Shown piece after piece: positions 54,405 to 64,000 of a DNA stretch of 64,000 nucleotides. The notes beneath the pieces were generated by a model. It saw nothing but the letters and a program-made list of their open reading frames with translations, was not told the origin of the DNA and made no database searches. The first letter of the stretch is position 1. Each line of letters begins with the position of its first letter. The stretch comes from Siphonodentalium dalli (taxonomy: Eukaryota; Mollusca; Scaphopoda; Gadilida; Siphonodentaliidae): positions 111,519,195-111,583,194 of the forward strand of contig CP136065.1 of NCBI GenBank assembly GCA_032622095.1, in the 5' to 3' direction. The position numbers were made by a program, and so were the translations under genes.

Positions 54405-55030
54405 AACTTACATCTTTTTCCCTCGATTTCTTTCTCTCTTTCATCTTTTCTTTTCATCTTCTATGAACAAAACAAATTCAATATTTCGCTTTTGGGGGAG
54501 GGGGTCAGGTCACCGACCGACACGTACCGGGTGCGCACATACCGACAATAAAAATTAAAGGCTAGATAGATACGGGGTGTTTCAAATTGAAGTGACCTAT
54601 TTCTGTGTAATATGGAGGTGGGTGAGAGAAAAACAAACCGACCTTGGGTAAATACATATCAGCAGCACGACGTACGTCATTTATGTGGTCAACGGGACGT
54701 CACTCTGTGCACACAGGGCGTGTTGACGTTATAACAATTTAACAGCACATTTATTTAAGACACAAAATGCTGCCAACTGCCTTGTTCCAATGCTGAGTGA
54801 CCGTCGCCGAAGGCACGAGCCATTAACAACTTTATGTGTAAAGTATTAATCGAAGGAAGAAATAAATACAAAGAACCCATATTTACATACCTTGCATGTT
54901 ACCAACTTCAACTTTCCCGCTTTTATTTGTCACACTCCGGTGGTTCATATCGTGCACGTCAGAGAGCTGCAAAGAGAAACCAGGTCAGTTATTAAAATTC
55001 AGCCAAAACAGGCGTCTTGAAATAGGCCCG
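54405..55030. other. H2A-H4 spacer (U3), right part
   Basis: The remainder of the spacer, identical in order to other units, leading to the H4 promoter. No gene seen. Confidence 0.75.
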
Positions 55031-55039
55031 CGCGCACAG

Positions 55040-55047
55040 TATAAATA
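55040..55047 (+). promoter_or_regulatory. TATA box of H4 (U4)
   Basis: TATAAATA 68 bp before the ATG at 55108; empty H4T target. Confidence 0.85.
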
Positions 55048-55059
55048 AAGGACGATTAA

Positions 55060-55419
<360 letters not shown>

Positions 55420-55455
55420 ACACCCGAAAGATCGGAAGCACAGCTTCAAACAAAC

Positions 55456-55471
55456 GGCCCTTTTCAGGGCC
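55456..55471 (+). terminator. Histone 3' stem-loop of H4 (U4)
   Basis: 16-base stem-loop after the H4 stop. Confidence 0.95.
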
Positions 55472-56063
55472 ACCAAATTATTTTAAAGAGATACTTTAAA
55501 AATTGCTGTACAGCAAAAATAACACGCCATGTTAATACAATTTTAGTATATACATGAAAGGCACATAAAGGAGTGAGTGAGTGAGCGAGCGAGTGAAGGA
55601 TGGAAACGTGCTCATAAAAGTTTACTAAATACAATTTTTTTTTCGAACACTGCACTATGTTAGTTTAGTTCTATATATATAGACAAACTGCATAGTAACT
55701 GAAATGTGTATGGACGTGTGACCTAACTTTTAATCACTTGTTACATCTTCATCAGGGAATTGGGCTATATTCCACAATTAAGCATTCAATATTCAAACAA
55801 GCTCATTCCCGTTATTATTATTTTTTACACACATTTCTGACAGCTACTTTGTTGCCATGCCCCCCACATATACGGGGCATGTTCTTATATACTTGATCCC
55901 AATAAATGCTATGTGCACTTTAGTTGGGATATTTGCTTATATTTTTATTCAGTTCAGTTCCCTTCCTTTTCATGGTTATTCGTGAATTCCTCATTGTCCC
56001 TAACCCACAGTGATTCGAATAGTTTAGCAATTCTAATAGTTTATCTTTTTGGAAAATTTGGGT
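55472..56063. other. H4-H2B intergenic region (U4)
   Basis: Same noncoding block as in U0; no gene seen. Confidence 0.7.
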
Positions 56064-56079
56064 GGCCCTGAAAAGGGCC
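56064..56079 (-). terminator. Histone 3' stem-loop of H2B (U4)
   Basis: 16-base stem-loop, minus orientation. Confidence 0.95.
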
Positions 56080-56108
56080 GTTTGTGTGTAAAGCTGTAAG
56101 TGAACAGT

Positions 56109-56480
56109 TTACTTGCTGCTGGTGTACTTCGTGACGGCCTTGGTGCCCTCAGAGACGGCGTGCTTGGCCAATTCACCTGGGAGAAGAAGTCTGACGGCGG
56201 TCTGGACCTCTCTGGAGGTGATGGTGGATCGTTTGTTGTAGTGGGCCAATCGGGAGGCCTCAGCTGCGATCCTCTCGAAAATGTCGTTGACAAAGCTGTT
56301 CATGATGGACATGGCTTTGCTGCTGACACCGGTGTCTGGGTGTACCTGTTTCAAGACTTTGTAGATGTAGATTCCGTAGGATTCCTTCCTTTTTCGGTGC
56401 CTCTTCTTGGTGCCGGTCGTTGACGCCTTCTGGGTCTTGGTGGCCTTTTTGGCTCCTTTGCTTCCTGCTTTGGGTGGCAT
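56109..56480 (-). CDS. H2B: Histone H2B (unit U4), promoter displaced by H2BJ-2
   Basis: Intact 123-residue H2B with about 58 bp of leader, then the 3' end of H2BJ-2. The former promoter is 4.9 kb away at 61489-61735. Confidence 0.97.
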   Translation of the reverse strand: MPPKAGSKGAKKATKTQKASTTGTKKRHRKRKESYGIYIYKVLKQVHPDTGVSSKAMSIMNSFVNDIFERIAAEASRLAHYNKRSTITSREVQTAVRLLLPGELAKHAVSEGTKAVTKYTSSK

Positions 56481-56524
56481 CGTGAAACGAGATGAAAATT
56501 ATTTTACTTGACGAAATGTCGAGA

Positions 56525-56538
56525 AAATATGGATCGCC
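56525..56538 (-). repeat. H2B-side copy of the target duplication (U4)
   Basis: AAATATGGATCGCC, 14 bases, repeated at 61475-61488. Confidence 0.9.
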
Positions 56539-57889
56539 TGAGTTTGGAGTTTGGGTTTGGGAAGATCCCCCCGGGAAGATTTGAAAGGGCCGTAAGCCCT
56601 CTCCTACAACCCACGGTTGAGTGATATAGTGCCGCTGAAGAGCGTTTGTTGAGTTTGGTTGTGAGTGTTTCCTAGTCATTTGATGCTTGCTTGTGGAGTA
56701 TGGGTTACATGCCACCCTGGCAGGAAGCAAAGCCCCCCCCCCCCCCATTCCAAAAGCGGACCGGCGAGAAGACTTACCTTGATTGAAATACGAATTCTGT
56801 TAGTTTGACTAGGTTGATAGCTTTTTATTTAGTGATTTGTTGTAAACTAGTGTCCAAGTTGGTGCATGTTTGAACTCCGTTGCCTTAGTCTGTTATATTC
56901 AGGGCTTATACTACGGGCTCAACTCTAGGAAGGGTGTGCAATGCCGGCCGGTTGACTTAAGGTCGGTCGGGGCTCCCCAACTCTCGGTGGTGCAATGCCC
57001 GCCTTACACTCCTGTGTGAGTCTCAGAGCCCGTTGACCTGGTTGTGTTGTTGCACGGGTGAGGACGCAGCTGAGGCCAGACTGTTGGTGATATGTCTCTG
57101 AGGATTGGGTACCGACTGTTGTTGCTGGTGTTGTGTCTTCGTGTGTGTACGGGCGTGGTTGAGAACATGTGTTTAGATTTGCACACGTGGTTGCAAGTCA
57201 GTTTGATGGAGATTGTATTGATAGCTTATACTGCGACCACACATGCAAACAACTAACAACGCATAAAGGCAGGCTCGCAATATTGTTGTGCCGGCCTGTA
57301 CACATTGTATTTGGTGTGCGGAGTAATTCTGTGAGTTTTATATTAAGAGTTAGCAGGTTAGTCATTTTGAAAGAGATAATTACTCAATGGCTTATAATAC
57401 GGCCACCAAAAGGGTATCTATGCCGCCCGAGGACATTCATCAGCGCCCAAGGAGCCATCTAGGGCCGGAGCCCGCTACCCTACGTTTTAATGTTAAGTTA
57501 GTCTTGTTAGACGGTCGATATTGCGGATGTTGCATACATGGGTTAGTACATACCCAATAGGTTATTTAAGCTGAGTATAAGCAGTGGGTTTTATTGAGGG
57601 CTTGCTTTACTGCAGAGAGGGCGTGGCCAATTCACTGTGATATCCTGTCGATGAGCAGTACGTCTCATCGAGCCCTGTTGAAACATAATTCATAATTACA
57701 TGTCTTCCTGATGGGGTTGACTCGATAGTGTGATGTCTACTAGTATACTTACTTTCCTTGTGATTGAACTGTGTTAGTAACTTGATCGACCTAGCGTTTT
57801 ATGAGTTTTATGAGATAAGTCTATTTATTTATGTTGATTGGGAAGTGTTCGTTGGATTGGGGGAGTAAATGGCATGACCATTGAGGGGT

Positions 57890-60691
57890 TTATTCCGGTG
57901 AACCAGAACCAACTTCGCCTCGCCGGCCAGCTGCTTTTGTTTTGTCTTTGGTGAGTAATGTTTTCCTAAGTTCTAGTTCGTCAACTAAAGTGCTGCCTTG
58001 TAGTCTTATAAGACTGTTTGCGGCTAGTACCTGTAATCTGACGCGGATAGTTAATATATCGGCTGTATCATGTAACGTTCTAATGGGGGTACGTATGTTT
58101 TCCTGAAGGGCCATTCTTAATGCTTTATTCTGTATAATTTGGAGTTTGTTGAGAGTGGATTTTGGAAGATCGGCTATTATTATGGCCCCATATTCCATAA
58201 TTGGTCGTATAAATTGCTTATAAAGTTTAATCAGGGTTTCTGGATTGAGTCCCCATGAGGTGCCCCTGAGCATCCTTAATAGCCCAATTCTTTGGGAGGC
58301 CCTGGTCGCAATGTTTTTAATATGGGGATGAAAAGATAATCTATTATCGAGGGTTATGCCTAATAGAGTTGCTTCCTGGGTTTGTTCGAAAGTTTCCCCA
58401 AAGATGGATAAATTTAGTTTGCTTTTAGTATGTTTTCTACTAAATAAAATTAACTGAGTTTTTTTGGCGTTGAGTTTGATGCGCCATTTGGAACACCATA
58501 CTTCCAGGTCATTAAGTTGTTTTTGTAATCTTATTTCCAACGTTTTGGGGTTCCCCCCGGTGGTCCAGAGGCCCAGATCGTCGGCAAATTGTGATATTTG
58601 TATGTTATGAAGTGGATTGTGGGGGATGTCATTGACGTATATTAGGAAAAGTAGCGGGCTTAGGACCGACCCTTGAGGAGTACCTGCTTTGAGATCAACA
58701 TTGTCTGAGATTTCATCACCCACCCTAACTTTGATAGATCTTTGCATGAGAAACGATGATATGAGTCGTAACATTTTGGTGGGTATATCGGTGGTTGTTT
58801 TTAGTTTGTAGCGAAGGCCATGGTGCCACACGGAGTCAAAGGCCTTTTCTACATCCAAGAAAATGGCGGCCCCCTCCCAATCACGACCCAATGCTGTGCG
58901 CATATCTTCAACTATTCTGTAGATATGTTCGGTTCCATCTTTGCCTTTACGATATGCACGTTGAAATTTATTAAAAAAGTTTTTGTTCTCTAAGTGGGAT
59001 AATAATCTAGTGCTGATGATTCTTTCAAAAAGTTTACCTATACACTGAAGTAGGCTGATTGGTCTAAAGTTGGTAGCTATTTTGTGATCTTTGCCCGGTT
59101 TTGGAATCATCACCCCTATAGCGGATTTCCAGGATTTAGGGAAGTATCCGTGCTGTAGACATTTATTATATATTAGTTCTAACCTATCGAACAGTGATTT
59201 GGGGCCTTGTTTGATTATGCCGAAAGTTAATTCGTCGTCCCCTGGGGCTTTGTTTGGTTTCGCACGCTTGAGGGAGTCTTGAATTTCTAGGGAAGTGATG
59301 GGAGTTGCCAGTATATGCTTGTCATCTGCCTCTGGGATGGGGTATTTTAAGGAACCGTAAGTTTGTTTATATTGTCTTACATGTTCAATTACTTTCTTCC
59401 TGAATTTCCCATCAAATTGGTCCCCTTGGTGGGTTTTGTGGATGTTTTGTAAAGATGTCGCAAAAATTTTGGCTTTATCTTTGTTGTTTGTGAATGATTC
59501 GTCGGCCTCGTTTTTGAGCGGTTTGTCGTCATTATTGGAGGTGGCTTGGCTAGTTAGAATTTTGAATGTTTTCCAGAATTTACCATCTAGTTGTCTTTCC
59601 CCAAGTTCGGTGGTAACCCTTTCCCAAGATTCCCTTTTTTCCCGTCTAACTGCTTTATTTACTTGTCTGGTTAGGTTATTATACATGGTTCTGTACTCTG
59701 TGTCTTTGGGGTGCTTTTGCATTAATCTGCATGTTTTGCGTTTAAGGTGAATTAAATCTAATGTTTCCCTTGATACCCTCCAAGTATTTTGCTTAATTTT
59801 CTTTTTTGGACATGCTATGTCAATGGCATCCTTAATAATATCAGATATTGTTTTGGCTGCCATCTCAATGTCATTAGGAGATTTAATTTCTGTCTTATCG
59901 ATGTTTGCGTTGATTAATTCCCTGAATTTGTCCCAATTTGCATTTCTGAGGTTTCTTTTGAGAATAACTTTATTGTGTTGTGGTTTGGCATTTGTTATAT
60001 AGAGTTCGACTGGGTAGTGGTCACTCCCTATGTCAAATCCTATTTTGCATTTATGTATAGTTTTTGCAATTGATGGCGTGGCGAAAGCATAATCTAATAT
60101 ATCCCAAAATCTGGTCGCTATGTTATGGTGGGTCGCGATGCCTTTGTTATTGAGTAACACTAGTTCTTGGTCTTCGGTTATGTTGAAAAGGGCGTCTCCG
60201 TATGGGTTGGTTTTGCTGCATTTATACACAATGTGTTTGGCGTTGAGATCTCCCAAAAAGATACAATTTTTGAATTTATTGGTGAATAATTTGAACGTTG
60301 GGAGTTGAGGGGGGGTTTTGCAAGGGGGTACGTATAGTGAAACTATAGCAGTTTTCCTATTACTAATTGTGGTTTCGATTGCGATGACTTCGTCCGTAAG
60401 TTCCGATGTATTGATAATGGTGTATTTTATGTGGTGTCGTACTAGAATTGCGACCCCACCCCCCGCGGAGGATCTGTCTTTCCTATGTGTATTAAAGCCC
60501 GGAAATGAAAATTTAGTATCATTGCCCAGTTTAGTTTCGTTAACTGTAAGTATGTCTATTTTATTTTCTTCTACATATTCGACTAATTCCTGTTTGCGGG
60601 CCCTAATGCTGTTGGCGTTGATGTGTGCTATATTAAGGTTGCTCTGTGCCGCGTATGGAGGATAATAGGTTGTAGGGGTTATTTGACACAT
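57890..60691 (-). CDS. ORF2 protein of H2BJ-2 (endonuclease and reverse transcriptase), complete
   Basis: 933 codons starting at ATG (MCQITPTTYYPP). Endonuclease residues: Asn25, Glu52, Asp148 and Asn150 (GDLN), Ser223-Asp224-His225. Reverse transcriptase runs from KAPGDDELTFG to FADD at residues 702-705, with GTPQGSVLSPLLF between. There is no visible RNase H domain or C-terminal zinc motif; the end reads GEVGSGSPE. This copy shows the ATG that H2BJ-1 lacks. It starts 14 bases beyond the ORF1 stop. Confidence 0.9.
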   Translation of the reverse strand: MCQITPTTYYPPYAAQSNLNIAHINANSIRARKQELVEYVEENKIDILTVNETKLGNDTKFSFPGFNTHRKDRSSAGGGVAILVRHHIKYTIINTSELTDEVIAIETTISNRKTAIVSLYVPPCKTPPQLPTFKLFTNKFKNCIFLGDLNAKHIVYKCSKTNPYGDALFNITEDQELVLLNNKGIATHHNIATRFWDILDYAFATPSIAKTIHKCKIGFDIGSDHYPVELYITNAKPQHNKVILKRNLRNANWDKFRELINANIDKTEIKSPNDIEMAAKTISDIIKDAIDIACPKKKIKQNTWRVSRETLDLIHLKRKTCRLMQKHPKDTEYRTMYNNLTRQVNKAVRREKRESWERVTTELGERQLDGKFWKTFKILTSQATSNNDDKPLKNEADESFTNNKDKAKIFATSLQNIHKTHQGDQFDGKFRKKVIEHVRQYKQTYGSLKYPIPEADDKHILATPITSLEIQDSLKRAKPNKAPGDDELTFGIIKQGPKSLFDRLELIYNKCLQHGYFPKSWKSAIGVMIPKPGKDHKIATNFRPISLLQCIGKLFERIISTRLLSHLENKNFFNKFQRAYRKGKDGTEHIYRIVEDMRTALGRDWEGAAIFLDVEKAFDSVWHHGLRYKLKTTTDIPTKMLRLISSFLMQRSIKVRVGDEISDNVDLKAGTPQGSVLSPLLFLIYVNDIPHNPLHNIQISQFADDLGLWTTGGNPKTLEIRLQKQLNDLEVWCSKWRIKLNAKKTQLILFSRKHTKSKLNLSIFGETFEQTQEATLLGITLDNRLSFHPHIKNIATRASQRIGLLRMLRGTSWGLNPETLIKLYKQFIRPIMEYGAIIIADLPKSTLNKLQIIQNKALRMALQENIRTPIRTLHDTADILTIRVRLQVLAANSLIRLQGSTLVDELELRKTLLTKDKTKAAGRRGEVGSGSPE

Positions 60692-60705
60692 TCGTGTTTC
60701 ACTGT

Positions 60706-61474
60706 CTACTTACTTTGCTTATCTATGTTCTTGTCGTGAAATTGCATTATGCTTGTTGTTATGTTTGTTTTATAATATTTGTTTACGTTGTTTTGGATTG
60801 TTTGCATTATTTTACTGTCTGCTTGGTCGGCGTTCTGGTACCTTATTTTGTGGGATTCAAAAATGCATGCATATAGCGTATTGGCCAATCTAAGTGCGTC
60901 TGACGTTTCGGCTGGTTTTTGTGTGATCGTTGCATATGATAATTTTTTGTATTCTGCTTGTTTAACTGCCTCTATATATCTGGGGCACCCCTTGTATGTG
61001 GTTGGGTGGTTCCCATCACAATTGGCGCATTTAGCTTCGTCTTTTATAATTGGACATTCTTTATGGTCGTGAGGGCCCGCGCACCGTTTGCAAGTTTCGA
61101 ATTCGTTGTCGCAAAATTTAGCTGTGTGGTGGAATGATTGGCACTTGAAACATTGAGTTACGTGGGCCTGTGGTTTATAATCTAGGACTAGAGACTTGGA
61201 TTTGTTGCTGCCCAGACGAACCCCCTTCAGAAGTTTGTCTTTTGCTTGTTTCGTCGGGCATCTAACTTTAATTTTGAAAGTAGGTTGGTCACCGTGTTTT
61301 GATGATATCAGTCGTTTAGCTTCGTATTCAGAGCCGATCTCTTTGATTATTTCCCCCTCTGTTATACTAGTGTGGACCCCGCATATGACCACGAAAAGGT
61401 TCTCATTGAGTGGAGTAAATTGTCCCTTAGTTGGCCGGAATTTTGTGTTCGATAGTTTTAGCGCATTGATTTCC
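60706..61474 (-). pseudogene. ORF1 of H2BJ-2, N-terminus missing
   Basis: 256 codons of the C-terminal half remain, starting inside the segment EINALKLSNTKFRPTKGQ and including all three zinc knuckles. The third reads CANCDGNH, with Asp instead of the Gly in H2BJ-1. The coiled-coil N-terminus was lost with the 5' truncation, so the gene has no start of its own. Confidence 0.85.
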
Positions 61475-61488
61475 AAATATGGATCGCC
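61475..61488 (-). repeat. H2A-side copy of the target duplication (U4)
   Basis: AAATATGGATCGCC, 14 bases identical to 56525-56538; up to two A residues could belong to the element. Confidence 0.9.
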
Positions 61489-61735
61489 GGCAGAAACCGT
61501 TTTCTTTTATATCGCGAGTGCGCTCTAACGCGGATCAAACATAGCCCCCAGTTACTATTTTAAGCACACAAAGCTTCAGTTTTTAAACACGGACTTCGGC
61601 GAAAGCACATTATTGGCTCATTTATGTAGGTCGATCCGCAAAGGAGTATAAATTTCCTACCCACCCCTCGGAGATTTAATTGTGGAGATTTAATTTTCCA
61701 TTTGTCGAATTTCGTACACTAGAAAATACACAATT
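61489..61735. promoter_or_regulatory. H2A half of the divergent promoter (U4) with stranded H2B TATA
   Basis: H2B TATA-like element near 61505-61512 (minus), H2A TATAAAT at 61647-61653. Confidence 0.8.
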
Positions 61736-62110
61736 ATGTCTGGACGTGGCAAAGGTGGCAAAGTAAAGGGAAAGGCAAAGTCCCGATCATCAAGGGCTGG
61801 ACTCCAGTTCCCAGTCGGAAGAATTCACCGTCTGTTGAGAAAAGGCAACTATGCTGAGCGAGTCGGTGCCGGAGCTCCAGTCTACTTGGCTGCAGTTCTC
61901 GAATACCTCGCAGCTGAGGTTCTCGAGTTGGCAGGAAACGCCGCTCGTGACAACAAGAAGAGCAGAATCATCCCAAGACATCTGCAGCTTGCCATCAGAA
62001 ACGACGAGGAATTGAACAAACTGTTGTCTGGTGTGACCATCGCCCAGGGTGGTGTTCTGCCAAACATCCAGGCTGTCCTCCTCCCCAAGAAATCTCAGAG
62101 CAGCAAGTAA
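61736..62110 (+). CDS. H2A: Histone H2A (unit U4)
   Basis: 124 residues, identical to U0. Confidence 0.97.
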   Translation: MSGRGKGGKVKGKAKSRSSRAGLQFPVGRIHRLLRKGNYAERVGAGAPVYLAAVLEYLAAEVLELAGNAARDNKKSRIIPRHLQLAIRNDEELNKLLSGVTIAQGGVLPNIQAVLLPKKSQSSK

Positions 62111-62141
62111 ACAGTTTGCTACTCAAACACAACAACAAAAC

Positions 62142-62157
62142 GGCCCTTTTCAGGGCC
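62142..62157 (+). terminator. Histone 3' stem-loop of H2A (U4)
   Basis: 16-base stem-loop after the H2A stop. Confidence 0.95.
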
Positions 62158-63184
62158 ACCCAAATTTTCCAAAAAGATAAACTATTACAAAATTGCTATA
62201 TTAGATTAGATAACAATAAATATATATGTATAAGCGCAAGCAAACAATTGCAAGTCAGGAAAATAAGGGGGAGGGACTGGGTGTGTGTGGTATGTGTAGA
62301 GAGAGAGCTTGACATGTATAACATTACGTGTGATTCAATGTGTTAGAGACATAGTATTTACTTGTTTTGGGTACGTGAAACTGATCAGTTAGTATCCAGG
62401 CGCGATGCCAACTGGAGGAATATAGCATTTTACTAAAATCTCAAGCAAATCGATCGTGCCACTCCATAGAAAACATCGTCTGAACTACGCTCAATTGTAA
62501 ATATTTACTATTCGATTCGGGGCGCATCTGTTGGCGATAAACTAACCAAAACGATTTCCCCACCAAGAGTCACTGCATTTAATTAGTATATAAGAACGAC
62601 GGTGTGTCTTGTCAATTTGGATAAATATTTGTAAAAATTACTACTGTGAACAATATTATTTTCCATTTATTGTTGATCACCATATCGGAGTGTTTCACAT
62701 CACTTTAATATTAAGAGAGTCCAAAACAGACTCTGGGTTTGCAGCCAGCCAAATTACATAATCGATTATTTATAACTTTCGTCAACATTTATCTTCAATT
62801 ACATTTATTTTTAATTACATTTATTTATAGTTACATTTATTTATAATTACATTTATTTATAATTACATTTATTTATAATTACATACATTTATGATTACGT
62901 ACATTTATAATTACATTTATTTATAATTACATACATTTATGATTACGTACATTTATAATTACAAACATTTATAATTACAATTGAATAAAGTGTGACTTTT
63001 TTTTCTCTCCAAAACGAAGCATTACTTTTATTCAGTTTACAACATGTTACGTTTGTGTGCATCAGTGACACAAATTATGTTTTTGTTTTGTGTTGTTTTA
63101 ACACTGCTGTATTTGATATTTCCTTCCTTCCTCTCTTTCCTTCCTTCCTTCCTTCCTTCCTTCCTTCCTATCTTTCTTTGTTTT

Positions 63185-63228
<44 letters not shown>

Positions 63229-63920
63229 TAGTTTTACTCCTTTTTGTATTGTTATTCCTTTAGCATATTACTATTTGTAATTTTATTTCATTAACTTACA
63301 TCTTTTTCCCTCGATTTCTTTCTCTCTTTCATCTTTTCTTTTCATCTTCTATGAACAAAACAAATTCAATATTTCGCTTTTGGGGGAGGGGGTCAGGTCA
63401 CCGACCGACACGTACCGGGTGCGCACATACCGACAATAAAAATTAAAGGCTAGATAGATACGGGGTGTTTCAAATTGAAGTGACCTATTTCTGTGTAATA
63501 TGGAGGTGGGTGAGAGAAAAACAAACCGACCTTGGGTAAATACATATCAGCAGCACGACGTACGTCATTTATGTGGTCAACGGGACGTCACTCTGTGCAC
63601 ACAGGGCGTGTTGACGTTATAACAATTTAACAGCACATTTATTTAAGACACAAAATGCTGCCAACTGCCTTGTTCCAATGCTGAGTGACCGTCGCCGAAG
63701 GCACGAGCCATTAACAACTTTATGTGTAAAGTATTAATCGAAGGAAGAAATAAATACAAAGAACCCATATTTACATACCTTGCATGTTACCAACTTCAAC
63801 TTTCCCGCTTTTATTTGTCACACTCCGGTGGTTCATATCGTGCACGTCAGAGAGCTGCAAAGAGAAACCAGGTCAGTTATTAAAATTCAGCCAAAACAGG
63901 CGTCTTGAAATAGGCCCGCG
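62158..63920. other. H2A-H4 spacer (U4-U5)
   Basis: Uninterrupted spacer with the A/T-rich repeat at about 62782-62980 and pyrimidine microsatellites at about 63120-63230. No gene seen. Confidence 0.75.
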
Positions 63921-63927
63921 CGCACAG

Positions 63928-63935
63928 TATAAATA
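63928..63935 (+). promoter_or_regulatory. TATA box of H4 (U5)
   Basis: TATAAATA 68 bp before the ATG at 63996. Confidence 0.85.
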
Positions 63936-63995
63936 AAGGACGATTAATCGCCTTGTCATTTCAGCTCGCTGATTCATACATACAATATAAAAAAA

Positions 63996-64000
63996 ATGTC
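63996..64000 (+). CDS. H4: Histone H4 start (unit U5), cut by window end
   Basis: ATGTC after the eight-A leader run. The window ends within codon 2, so it cannot be told whether an H4T element follows. Confidence 0.8.

Larger units (their letters stand above)
56539..61474 (-). mobile_element. H2BJ-2: 5'-truncated Jockey-like element at the H2B site
   Basis: A second copy of the large element, a few percent different from H2BJ-1 and cut off within ORF1 at its 5' end (right), the usual outcome of incomplete reverse transcription. The left end is TGAGTTTGGAGTTTGGG. The hairpin at 56586-56600 has the same AGGGC/GCCCT stem as H2BJ-1. The 3' UTR has an extra stretch near 56785-56835 relative to H2BJ-1. 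Truncation shows that target choice is set at the 3' end during priming. Confidence 0.9.

Overview
The window is a tandem core-histone gene cluster from an animal genome, heavily invaded by retrotransposons. Histone H4, H2B and H2A are intronless. Each ends in the metazoan histone 3' stem-loop (6-bp GGCCCT/AGGGCC stem, TTTC loop) and has TATA-type promoters. The protein sequences fit a protostome invertebrate. The C-terminus of the one non-targeted LINE (52645-54404) reminds me of mollusc-type elements, but I cannot fix the phylum. By my coordinates about two thirds of the window is mobile DNA.

Histone layout. The basic unit is about 3.94 kb: H4 (+), H2B (-), H2A (+), then a 1.9-kb spacer with simple repeats and the next H4 promoter. 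Five units are present: U0 (H4 8537, H2B 9538, H2A 10215), U1 (H4 split 12475/30434, H2B 31435, H2A 32112), U2 (H4 34376, H2B 35377, H2A 45936), U3 (H4 48196, H2B 49197, H2A 51081) and U4 (H4 55108, H2B 56109, H2A 61736). A sixth H4 begins at 63996. No H3 or H1 gene is present.

Mobile layout (working labels are mine). (1) H4T-1 to H4T-5 are about 6-kb APE-endonuclease non-LTR retrotransposons with Tx1/L1-type features. All sit at the same base inside codon 4 of H4, in H4 sense, stacked head to tail as an array of at least two in U0 (1-8536) and three in U1 (12486-30433). (2) H2BJ-1 and H2BJ-2 are Jockey-like non-LTR retrotransposons without a poly(A) tail. H2BN-1 to H2BN-4 are 1.1-1.3-kb single-ORF elements that share the 3'-terminal hairpin region of H2BJ. 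All six lie at one site about 58 bp upstream of the H2B start codon, at the expected H2B transcription start, in H2B sense. U2 carries a stack of four, U3 one, U4 one. (3) One ordinary 5'-truncated LINE lies in the U3 spacer.

How it fits together. Two unrelated retrotransposon lineages use the 5' ends of two histone genes much as R1 and R2 use 28S rDNA. Each insertion leaves the histone ORF intact, because the target duplication restores the start codon or leader, but places the native histone promoter in front of the element. In all five units exactly one of the two sites is occupied: H4 in U0 and U1, H2B in U2, U3 and U4. One H4 copy (48196-48507) carries Lys20 to Asn, which removes the H4K20 methylation site. 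The strongest candidate for an undescribed system is this pair of histone-gene-specific retrotransposon families and their small ORF-bearing partner, whose protein has interchangeable C-terminal modules.
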